Notes under the pieces: generated by a model | Told to the model about the DNA's origin: nothing | What the model saw: the letters and a program-made list of their open reading frames with translations, nothing else | The model's database searches: none | Assembly: GCA_023653785.1 (NCBI GenBank) | Contig: JAMKCH010005450.1 | Coordinates: 103,465 to 167,464, forward strand | DNA length: 64,000 nt | Source of the DNA: Ophioderma brevispina | Taxonomy: Eukaryota > Echinodermata > Ophiuroidea > Amphilepidida > Ophiodermatidae | Reading direction: 5' to 3' | Position numbers and translations under genes: made by a program | Shown: piece by piece, positions 9,821 through 19,917 of the stretch | Layout of the letters: every line of letters starts with the position of its first letter | Position numbering within the stretch: the stretch's first letter is position 1

Positions 9821-10390
9821 GGTCCCCATAAACCCCTCACCCCTTAGACACTAATGGAAGTTGTCTGAGAATATTTTTAAAAATCAAAGAACCATAGCCA
9901 TTTTTTTCCTGATATATGTGCCCACATACATGTATGTAAACAATTATTAGTAACAATAAAAATAATTAACCCTTTATGTGCTGAAAACAAGCAATTTCGT
10001 CGTGGACGTTGCTGAACCGTTACTGTACAAACTCTATGGGAAAATGACGTGTATTTTGCAACACCCGTAAACAAAACAGGATTGTCTAAAACTGCAAGTG
10101 TTAAATATTTGGTTCTTCTAGTAGATATCAACATAAAAGAAGTTTTCAAAAAGTTTGATGTAAGCGCAAGACTCATTTGAATTTTCCGTCTTTTTGCCCG
10201 ATTTCCGCGTGTTTTGAAAACATTGTTTTGCCCAAATAATAATTTTCCTTTTTTTTTTGCTTAATTGGGGTGTCTTGTGACGCTTTTACATGTGATATAA
10301 ATTTCGTCCAAAAATTCCTTCGGAAAAGTGGTTTCCTGGGGGGGGGCACTAATGGGCACTAACTGGAGTGAAAACCCCTTGGTCACTTAA
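9821..10390 (-). mobile_element. G-tract TIR element, copy in A
   Basis: Read on the minus strand the segment begins TAAGTGACCAAGGGGTTTTC, continues with a C/G homopolymer and GGAAACCACTTTTCCGAAGG, and ends near CCCCTTAGACACTAATGG on the plus strand. The B-only element at 53160-54175 has the same layout and matching interior words (TAAAGGGTTAATTATTTTT, a CTAGAAG-ACCAA block, TTTGTACAG). The two are members of one family, inserted in opposite orientations at different sites. A frame of 99 codons on the element's sense strand (9877-10176) can be aligned with a frame in the B element. No known transposase motif is visible. Confidence 0.55.
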
Positions 10391-10440
10391 TTGTTAAGCT
10401 CGAATTTTGTAATTAGAATAATTAATATCGGAGATCCCGA

Positions 10441-10690
10441 AGATAATTCAACGGCTGCTGGAAACGGCCTTCCAAAATGAAATAGCCGGGAAATAGCGCA
10501 ATGTACACATCTATATACAGTAGTTCATTGGTTCCGAATTTACAATCTGGGATCTTGATTCAATTTACAAAATAGCTTCTTTTATGACAAATACGCACTT
10601 TTGAGTATTACCATTCGCATGTATAGTTTAATAAACAACTACTAACGCAATTGTGCAAAAATATCAAATTTTGAAAACTGGGGACGGTCT
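10441..10690. mobile_element. Truncated copy of the 30841-31304 MITE family
   Basis: Words such as GGCTGCTGGAAACGGCCTTC, CAAATACGCACTTTTGAGTA and TGCAAAAATATCAAATTTTG match the right half of the element at 30841-31304. The left arm is mostly missing (only AAGCTCGAATTTTG at about 10396-10410). It lies in the A-specific block with no counterpart at this position in B. Confidence 0.65.
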
Positions 10691-11492
10691 TCAAAAATGT
10701 GCTGTTATTGCTTTAATACCCTAATAAGATTTGACATAAAAACCCTATCAAGAGGCCATTCTGGGGGTTAATTCTTTCGTGATCAGCGACATATGATTTG
10801 CTGTTTCTTATTTCAAAATAAAAGTGTATACATAGTATAGGAATCTATTTAGAACTGAGTAACATCAGAAAAAAATAGGTTCCATGTGGTTAGGCTAAAG
10901 TTAGAGCAAATAAAATAAATCAACAAATAAATCAACGTAAAAGACCAAACAAAATGCCGTTATTTTTGCTTTGGAATATAATAAAATCAGCTCGAAGAAT
11001 GATCTTCCCTTTAAAGGTAGGTGATTGTAATCTTTTTATATATGATGTTTTATGTGAACACATTAAAACATCTGATTAAAAAGTTTGAGTTTTATCAGCC
11101 AAGCCTTTTGGAAAGTAGAAGCATAAATGTGTACTAAATGTTTTCCTATATCAAAATCAAAATCATTAATGGGGTAATGTAGAATGATGAGGTTGTTGAT
11201 CGGGTCCCCGCCTTTAATCACCATCCAATCTGGTTATGAAGGACTAAAATGCTTTGATGACCTTGAAAGGAGATAGGTGTACTAGAATTTTCCCCGTTTC
11301 TAATCAAGAACGGCTATAAAGAGTTGAATGTGCTTCAAAACCTTAAAATTGAAGATTAAAATGTAAGGACATGAAAATATACTATGCAAACCAAAAACCA
11401 AAGTTTAAACTGAATACAATGCCTTCAAAATGTAAACTGGATTTCGTGATAGATTTTAGTTTGTTATTTACCCAAATATAACACATATAGTA
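10691..11492. other. Duplicated non-coding DNA, no gene seen
   Basis: Alignment with copy B resumes at about 10905 (B 41825) with shared words such as AAAGACCAAACAAAATGC. Many single-base indels separate the copies. No open frame is retained in both. Confidence 0.45.
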
Positions 11493-12337
11493 GGGTTATA
11501 AATCAGAATCCCATTCTAGAAGTCTGGGGAAGAAGGTTTGAAGATGTTTTTCTATAGTTTGAAGGGTGCTGAATCAGAATTTTTGGGTCCAACCTCTGGG
11601 AAATGTGGGGAACTTTGTAAAATAAGGGGGTAAAATTAGTACAGGGGTAAATTTGAAATCAAGTCAAATTGTGTTTAAATGTACACTAATGTATTTGTCT
11701 CATTATAAGGATTAAAAAAGGTATAGTTTGTCTAGGGTCCGACCTTTAGGTAAACAGGTACAGCCCTATTAAGGTTCAAGGTCATCCTGGGGTAAACGTT
11801 ACCCAGTGCTCCGATTTCGTTGAAACTGATGTCAAATTGTTCGTCTTGCCTTATAATGTTTGGTATTTTGTTTCGTAATTCATGGGCAAAATGTAACAAG
11901 GGTCTACAGGGGTCTATAGGGCGTCACCAAAACCTGACCTCAAATAGTATACAGAGCTGTCACCCAAGAATTGAAATTAATGTTCTGCTTCAGTATGACC
12001 ATGGCAATAATTTGACACCAGTTTCAACAAATCTGAGCACTAGATTTTTTTGCCCCAGGATGACCTTGAACCTTATCAGGGTAACCGAGTAACTAAAGGT
12101 TGGAACCTATACAAACTATACCTTTTTTTAATCAATACAATGATACAAATACAATGGTGTACATTTAAACACAATTTGACCTGATTTCAAATTTACCCCT
12201 GTACTAATTTTACAAAGTTCCCCACATTTCCCCGAGGTTGGACCCAAAAATTCTGATTCAGCACCCTTCAAACTATATAAAAACATCTTCAAACCTTCTT
12301 CCCCAAACTTGTAGAATGGGATTCTCGTTTATAACCC
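11493..12337. mobile_element. Foldback palindrome flanked by TA (A only)
   Basis: An 845-bp palindromic insertion. The left arm starts GGGTTATAAATCAGAATCCC and the right arm ends as its near complement (GGGATTCTCGTTTATAACCC). The arms run about 300 bp each (for example GGTTCAAGGTCATCCTGGGG near 11773, complement near 12050) around a loop of about 245 bp. It is flanked by TA on both sides (11491-11492 and 12338-12339). Copy B shows the empty site near 42400-42410. A 90-codon frame at 11820-12092 spans the loop and has no recognisable domain. Related palindromes lie at 27163-28056, 31815-32252 and 60950-61400. Confidence 0.85.
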
Positions 12338-12339
12338 TA

Positions 12340-14497
12340 CTAATATGCAATATCAGGCAGCGGACTAGGCAGCATCCTGAATAATATGTTTTACTGCTTA
12401 CCCTGAAACCCTGTCGAATCCCTTAAATGGTTCCTCCCTAGTGATACAAAGGGCCTTGCTTACGGAGCAGCCTGTCAGATATCTCCTCGTCGAAATCTGA
12501 TGAATGCCCGGTTTCAAGTTGCATTTTATTCACCCTTCGTCCATAAGGGGCCAACAATGTTTGCACAATAAATATGGAACACTTAACTTGTAATGCCCAA
12601 GGTATTATGATAGATGCTTGGCCACCGTGAGATTGTGCCTTTTCAACGATATTCGATTTCAAGTTTGTTATAGTGTGTCAAAAACATATCCACTATAAAC
12701 ATCGATATGTGAATATTATGAAATCTAATGCAGCGCGCGAACACAAAAGATTGAATGACATTCTTTGAGAATGCCAGGAAATGGATGTTGGAACTGAAGG
12801 CCTTAGTATTGTGGATTTGATAAATGGTATGAGCGCAAACCTGGTGCATGTGCGGTGAGAAGTATTTAAAGTGTAATTACAAATATGCTGTCATGATGTA
12901 TTTATAGACAGCTGTATAGTTTTCTTAGTAGTAATTATGTCGCAGAAATGTCATAATTGACGGTGATTTTGTCAAGCTTTCAGCGTCATTTGTTGAAAAA
13001 AGAAAGGGTATTTTCTATGAAGTGTTTCTTCATTTCATGGAGCGCATATGCGTTTTCTTAAACATAGATGGCTGTATGAAAGGGTGATTTTGCCTTTAAT
13101 TTACTGTAGAAATATATAAGATATATAACAATCTTAATAAACACGATACACTTGGCATTAATAGTCAAGCAGATAGTGGTAACAATTGTGAATTTTAGTA
13201 TAAAAGCATCAAATTTGGTAAAGAGGTAGGGAATTACATTTGGAAAACATTTGGATATAGAACCACCTGCTCCCCTAGAGGTCAAAAAAGGTCAAATGAT
13301 GTCAAAATTCTTAAAAGGTACAGAATAGATCTAAAATCGCCACATTATGCATGAAAGAGACCAAATTAAACCTAAATATCATGCTTTAATAAATGAAAAC
13401 GAGGTTTTATGAATAAAAATGTGTTTAATGAATAAAGGGATGTTTAACGAATAAAAAGAGTGTTTAACGGAGAAAAAATGGTGTTTAAAGTAATAACCGC
13501 AAATGATACAACTTGAAAATTAATATGCCATTCAAAGATATTCTAAGAAAGGTGGTGGTCCTCAGAGAAATTACATTACAAAGGAAAGTAAAGAAAAAAA
13601 TGGAGGGAATGTTGACAGTTCTCCAAGAACGTGTGCTATGCAGTTATACTATCTGGAGTACTACATGTATAAGGGGCTATATTTATTGTATATAATAAAA
13701 AAAAAAAAAAAAAAATCCAATAACATGTTGCTGTAATGTACACACCGCTCATCTAATTTGAGTAAATATTGTACCAATCAAACACCCCTATGGATAAAGA
13801 AAATGATTTTATATTAAAACCACTCAGGAGTTTTATTATTAGGCAGATGATCATGATTTTAAACACCAGACAACACACTGAGTGATTCATCGGCATCCAC
13901 CTGAGTCCAGGCGGTAAGCTTTGTGGGCTCCAGTTGATAAATATGAGTATGAGTATTGTGATATTCGTTTTAATAACCATACTGTGTGAATATAAACGTT
14001 ACAGTAGGTCCACAATTTGGCTAAAATCAGCAGTGGCTTGTCAGTTAGCCATATCTAAGGCTCACCATATCATGTTATGCTTTGCATTTTGGTGCCTAAA
14101 AGATATCTGTATCTCCAAGAATCCCTAGGACTATCATTTGAGAGCAAATTGCAAGAAATAGAAATTAGAAGAAAATTTCATTATTTTGTTTGAAAAATTT
14201 GTCCAACGCTGATTAATAGATAAACGACACCTTGTTTTTTGAAATATTTATATAGATCTCAAAGATTGAAAACAATACAATGTAAATACTAAATTTCATA
14301 TTACACATGTCCACAATTTGGGAATTTTCATAGGTTAGATTGTTTGTAAGGAACTAGAACCCCCACCGAGTGGTTTACCTTCCAACAATCTTTATCTCTT
14401 GAAATAACATTTTTTGTAATTAAAATCGGTAATCCTAGACCTCATTTAGCCGGTTCATTATATTACTAAAAGGATATGGAGCTCCTATTCACTCTGT
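12340..14497. other. Duplicated non-coding DNA, no gene seen
   Basis: Collinear with B about 42405-44240. Contains a short array of degenerate AATGAATAAA/GTGTTTAA repeats (about 13385-13490; B 43330-43465), a poly-A run at 13697-13716, and repeated GAGTATGAGTA words near 13943. Open frames are interrupted by indels in the other copy. Nothing is supported as coding. Confidence 0.45.
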
Positions 14498-14868
14498 GTT
14501 AAGTTCAAGTTCAAGTTCAATTTATTCAGCAAATATACAAGAAAAAATACAAATGAAACATATATAATAAAACATGTGCTAGAACTACGATAGACAACCC
14601 CGGAGGGCTTATTTGCGTCGGTAGCCCTTGTTAACTAAATTATAATAATATGTACAAGAAAGTTGATCAATCATGATAGGCATATTGCATCGATAAGGCA
14701 AAAAATTGCCACTACATCCTCCGCACCCGCCACGTATCACGAAATATAATTTATCAAAAGAAAAGTGCACGTAATATGGGGCTGGAACGAAGGGTATAAT
14801 GCAACCATGCCCGTGTGAGATGATGTACAAGATACTTAGAGACCAAAGATTCGAGGGCGATGCACATA
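14498..14868 (-). mobile_element. LINE or SINE 3' end with (TTGAAC)n tail (A only)
   Basis: Begins on the plus strand with GTTAAGTTCAAGTTCAAGTT. Read on the minus strand this is an AATAAATTGAACTTGAACTT tail, a type of 3' microsatellite used by CR1/L2-like retroposons. The minus-strand frame 14609-14830 (73 codons) ends LVNKGYRRK-stop 90 bp before the tail. It has several cysteines (GGCGGCSGNFLPYRC) but is not a domain I recognise. Copy B lacks the segment and passes directly from TTCACTCTGTAG to AATATTTACG. Confidence 0.6.
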
Positions 14869-15081
14869 GAAATATTTACGCCTCGGCTAGTGTATTATAA
14901 TTACATTTTATAACGCATGTTAGATTTGATAGAGTGGTTACTATATTCCTCATGCTGTTTTACCAATTATTTCTCCATGTAACACAGGAAAACCCAGAAA
15001 ACAAATTGTAAAGTAGCTGTTACTATTCCAAAATGACACATTTGTAAAATGTTGCCGAATTCGGAAACCTGTGCACCTATA

Positions 15082-16066
15082 CACGAATCCGACGGGGAAG
15101 CCTCGAAAGGACACCCTCTACGTCGCCGCCATTACTGGGGGGGGGGGGGCATCCCGGCCACCAAAAAAAACAATACACACACGCCGCATATTGCTTAACG
15201 AACGAAATAATAAGCCCATAATCATGATAATAAGAATTACAACCTAACTTTTTTTGCAATTGTTAACAAATTTTCATCGTTTATTTCCATGGATTTATGG
15301 GAGGATGATGTCAGGGACTGGCCTTAAACTGGAATTCCAGGGCAAGTGTCTTACTGTTGTGTAAAAATTGAAGGTTATCTCGCCCACTTTGCGTGACTGA
15401 GAATGAACGCTTATGGTTAGAATACGTGTTAAAAATTGGTAATAACAGCCGCGTGAGAAAAATAATTTTTCGTAAAATATCAAACATCTCAGACAAAATA
15501 AAGTAACAATAGAATGTTGGTATATTCCGTGTACGTGGAAACATGAATAGTTCCCAAAGACCGTGACATCTTCCGATGCGGGTTGTTGGTGTTTTAGAAA
15601 GGACACTTCCGTGCCATGTGATCGATTTCGGAGATCTGAACAAATTAGTCTCGTTTGTGCATGGAATGTGCTACGCCTGGACTATCAGTCACGGAAAATG
15701 CCCGGCGGGACAATGTGGTATTTAGACTGAAATGGATACGATGATTGTTTCATTTGTGTCATTAGCGAGTGAATTCGCACGCAGTTCGTTCCATTTTTTG
15801 AACTTTTTATCGCTATTTGTGCAGCCAAGAAATTTACATTTTTTTCCTGAGCCGATGATTTGTATATGATGATATACAAATGGATAACAGTGAGATAGTG
15901 TTGGTTTTTGCCGTCAGAACTGATCAAAATTATCGCTTCTTTGTGGTAACACGACAACGTAAACGCGGTGTATAACGAGAAATGCAAAAGATGCCCCCCA
16001 GTCATGGCGGATGGTGAGTGCGCCGCCCACGGCGTAGGGGCGATAATAGTCGCCGTCGGATTCGTG
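15082..16066. mobile_element. 985-bp TIR element with TATA duplication (A only)
   Basis: The ends CACGAATCCGACGG (15082) and CCGTCGGATTCGTG (ending 16066) are perfect 14-bp inverted repeats. They are flanked by TATA at 15078-15081 and 16067-16070. Copy B has a single TATA in CATCTATATTTGTCC, so this is a clean insertion. A second, subterminal inverted repeat (CGCCATTACTGGGGG near 15127 and CCCCCAGTCATGGCG near 15994) lies inside. The interior has minus-strand frames of about 103-110 codons (15295-15643, 15685-16005) without recognisable motifs, so I treat it as non-autonomous. Superfamily unassigned: TA or TATA targets are both possible. Confidence 0.85.
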
Positions 16067-17903
16067 TATATTTGTCCTCAAATTACTCTTACAAAATTAT
16101 TATAAAACTACAAAAAGGGATATTTATTTTCTCTGATGTATTTCTGGTGCAGTTCTGGCACTAAATTATATTTGGTTTTCCTGAAAATTGTCAATTTTCT
16201 TTTTGTAAAACCAGGACCATGCCACACATAAAATGAAGTATTCGTGTATTCTTCCTTTCCCTCTTAGGTATATTCATCCCAAGTTCAATTTTCACCTCGC
16301 TCTTTGTTAATTTTTCTTGATCTGCGGACCTAAAAGTCAAATTTGTTGACCATTTTAAACAAATTGTTCATTTAAAGGACTTAAACTAGAGACAATTTTA
16401 TTTTGTCATATTTCTCCAAAAATGCAAGCATTATTGCAATATTGTTAATTAAAACGTCATCTAAAGAAGGCAGTTGTTTTAGGACATTTATGTGATATTA
16501 GTTGGTAACGAAAAAAACCGCTCTTGATACAGAGTAGGAATGTGCGACTCTATATACTTGAAATATATTGACTTCGCTGATCCTAATCTTGCAGAGAGAT
16601 ACCTCATAAATAAATGAACATTAAAGTACACGGTCCCAAAAGTGTTTTCAACCACAGAAATGCTCTAATAAAACGTAGAAGACTAACCCACACATGAACC
16701 GCTATGGGTGGTAAATTTAGAGCCATTCAATTTACGAATCAAGAATGATGATAAGGTAATCAAGAATAAATTTGATTTGATTCCAGTGCCTTGAAGAATT
16801 ATATCAACCAAACATTGATTTCTTCGCATATGCGAAGTGTCGTTGAACTTGTCTTGAATGACAGACGAGAAATCCATATAAACTAAAGATCTACACACAT
16901 CAACTACTGTGCTGCGAATAGGAAAGAACGTCCTAGATCGTTGCGCATTTTTTTGGGGGGATAGTTTTTTTGAGACAATCTAGTTACAATGGCTGCATAT
17001 TTCTTACGGCCGTGAAATGTTAATAGTCATTAAGTTCGTACAACCATTACCTTTGATCTGCTGTAGAGGTCGGCATGGCGTCTTTGAAAAAAACAGGGAG
17101 ACGATAGAAATCGATGTACTCGACTTGTCAATTAGAGCTCTTGATATGTCATATCTTCTAAATTGTTAATTAGGCCAACGTTCTGTGATTACGTTGATGA
17201 TTGCGATGTGTCTGTCTCCTGTCAAAGTTTAAAAAGCTCCTCCTACGCGTCTTTTATTTGAAATCATTCTGACTAATTAAAAGTAACGCCTTGGCGACTT
17301 GGAATTTTTTATTACACATTTTATCGATGAGATGCGTATGACAGGACAGAGACAGAATATCAGTGATGGGTTTGTGTGTGTGTGTGTTTGTGTTTATTTA
17401 ACCGTTTTAACCTTAAACCTTTTTGTAATTTGTCAGGGACAAGGGTGTCTCTTACAAAAATTCTTAGCAGTACGTTAGCACGCCAACGACGCATCTAAAC
17501 GTTAAAAGGTCAATTTTAAGGGTTTGAACTTTGGTGAGTGGTGAGCGGCATGAGGACTCGTGGGTACGAGGAACGATATTTTTTGCGCGGTTTTCAGTAC
17601 CAATTTTAACAATTTTTAACACAGGAGAGGACCAATTATTCCCAAAGACTGCCGAATAAGACTTTTCAATGGTATGTGTTATTTCTACGTAGAATTTGTC
17701 GACGGCGGTGTCCTCATTTGCCAGAGTTTTGCGTTAAAAACCCTTACCCAAACTGACTGTAATTGTGGTCCACGGTTCTGAATTATAAACTTTCGTCTGC
17801 TTCGTACGCTGTGTGCCCTATGGGGATTCCATATGATGTCATAGCAGCGCGTTATTTGTTCAACGGACAACTTTGTATATTGCATTTTCGTCAAATATAA
17901 TAA
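16067..17903. other. Duplicated non-coding DNA with GT microsatellite
   Basis: Collinear with B about 44480-46380. A (GT)n microsatellite lies at about 17371-17391. B has a local tandem duplication of about 60 bp near 44800-44900 (GAGACAATTTTATTT twice). Minus-strand frames at 16683-16898 and 45000-45270 share a stretch ending in LIRKLNGS but are disrupted by indels. No gene is supported. Confidence 0.4.
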
Positions 17904-18100
17904 TAGACCGTATTCAATAGCCAGCCTTGTTGGTGGACAAGATAGACGCATTCCAGTACTACAATACATTCACCTGTCAATGATCCCTGTGCACTCGCTA
18001 AACATGGATCGATTGACAGCTTAATGTATTGTAGTCCTGGAATGTATGCATCTTGTCCACCAACATGTCTGGTGGCTGACGTCATATTGAATACGGTCTA
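17904..18100. mobile_element. Short palindromic MITE (A only)
   Basis: Ends TAGACCGTATTCAATA and ATTGAATACGGTCTA are inverted complements. The arms extend about 75 bp (GTTGGTGGACAAGAT and ATCTTGTCCACCAAC; ACTACAATACATT and AATGTATTGTAGT) around a loop of about 45 bp. Copy B has unrelated sequence without the palindrome at this point. Flanked by TA/ATA, so a TA-type target is likely. No coding capacity. Confidence 0.8.
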
Positions 18101-19380
18101 TACATGTTTTTATTTTTGTTCTTTAAGAGTTAGTGACAAGACTTAAATGAAACAAAGTTTTCTTCGGATACCAATATGGCTGGAGAAGGTTCCTATCCAT
18201 TTGCGTGTCACTGTCACGCATGAATGCGCCTAAGGATATGACAAAATCAATATGCGAATGGGCGTATTACACAACCAAACTCAGTGAAAATTTCAGACAA
18301 GTAAAGTGATTCAATATTTTAAGATGTAGTAATTTCTGACTTTCTAATACCTAGATATAAAATTTGTTGTAACTTGTGATTCTGATTTATGTTCAAAATA
18401 GCTTGTATTTTGTGTTTCATAACTATGTGTGCATTTATACCTAAAATCAAAATGTAGTGTTTTTCAAGTGACTAGTTACTGTAATGCATCCAGAAAAGGT
18501 CATTTCATTCAATTTTATAGTTGTTCGTCGAGGACTTGCACTTGTAAATCTGAGCACTTAAATTTGGAATTTTGTGACGGGGATCACATCCCGTAACAAA
18601 TACCGGAGGCGATCCTACTGTGACATGAATGACACTTAACGGAGTGGCCGAGCTTTAAAAATTGCTCTAGTTTTTGAGTTATCCCTCCCTCGGTAGAACA
18701 AAACATTTCCACTTTTCTTTGAAGGAAGTATATAAGATGGGGAAATGATGGTTGCGGTTGAAATATTTGGTGGCAATGATGATTTCTAGGTCCCCAAAAC
18801 ACATTTGGACTGCAAATTTAGCCAAAATATTATACGTAAATTATTTAAGTAAAATTTACAATCTTATTTTTATTGGTATCCTTTTTTTTTTTTTTGATTA
18901 CTCGTACTCGATATTCGTGTGAAATGAAATGTGATGTTTTGGTAAAATTCCAGACTCTTTATATATTGTATAAAACAGAAATATATAGCATAAATGTTAG
19001 AAATTGATGATTACATCATGATTTAAAAGTGTTTGCTAAGAAATCTAAGAAATTAATAAAATCTTGATTTTCTTAAATTTATAGACTCCAAAAACGTGAT
19101 TTTTTGGCCTAAAACCCCCCTGCCACATTCACATTGTCTTTATGAATAGCAATACGGTTGAGCCGTACGTGCAACAGGGTTCACTCTCATTAGCAGACAT
19201 GTGAGATCCAACAACATGAGCAATGGCTTTATCAAATATCTCACTGACATGCATGAAACCAAACCAAAATAATCAGATGCTTCCGTATTTAATTGTGTTG
19301 CCCAAGGAAAAAACAAACAATCAACCAATGAAACAAAAACCAACAAAAAAACAAAAGGAGAACATACGATAATAGGGCTA
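18101..19380. other. Duplicated non-coding DNA, no gene seen
   Basis: Collinear with B about 46390-47380 with frequent indels. Contains an extended T-tract near 18884-18896. No open frame is shared by both copies. Confidence 0.45.
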
Positions 19381-19917
19381 CACTGTAAAACATTTACAGG
19401 CAATTTACAAAAAAATCCTGGACAAAAAAATACAGTATTTGGCTTATAAATTTGGCAAATAAAGGAAAGTACCGTAAATTTTATGTCCAATATTTCGGGC
19501 CTGTTAACGACACAAAAAATTTAAAAAATTAGAAAAAACCAAAAAAGAAAAATTAAAACAAACATTATTGATACACCGGATGAATCTTCAATTATACGAT
19601 TAAGTACTAATTACAGGGAAAAATACTGTAATTTTACAGGGAACTCTGGCAGCAAGTGCCACAAAACCACCGTACAATCCAGCTTTTGCAGGTTACATTC
19701 GAATTGATTATCTTTTACAGTTGAGTAATACATTTTACAACAAGTAGGGGCGTTTCGTCAGTGCTTTTTTACTCTACCACACGTTGCACAATCTCTATCT
19801 ATATGTTTTTGAGGGTTTCGATAATTTATGTTACGTTTATACTGTAAAATTTACGGTAATTTGTGGCAGAATTGCTTCCAGGATTTTCCTGTAAAATTAC
19901 AGTATTTTTTTACAGTG
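19381..19917. mobile_element. CACTGTAAA-type MITE with TA duplication (A only)
   Basis: Left end CACTGTAAAACATTTACAGG, right end TTTTTTTACAGTG, with ACTGTAAAATT/AATTTTACAG repeats repeated internally near both ends. TA flanks lie at 19379-19380 and 19918-19919. Copy B reads straight through (GGCCTAAAGGGACTAGGG). The 537-bp interior has no coding capacity. The TA target and CACTGTAAA ends point to a Tc1/mariner-like MITE. A shorter element with the same terminal CACTGTAAAAA is inserted in B at 51677-51894. Confidence 0.85.
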
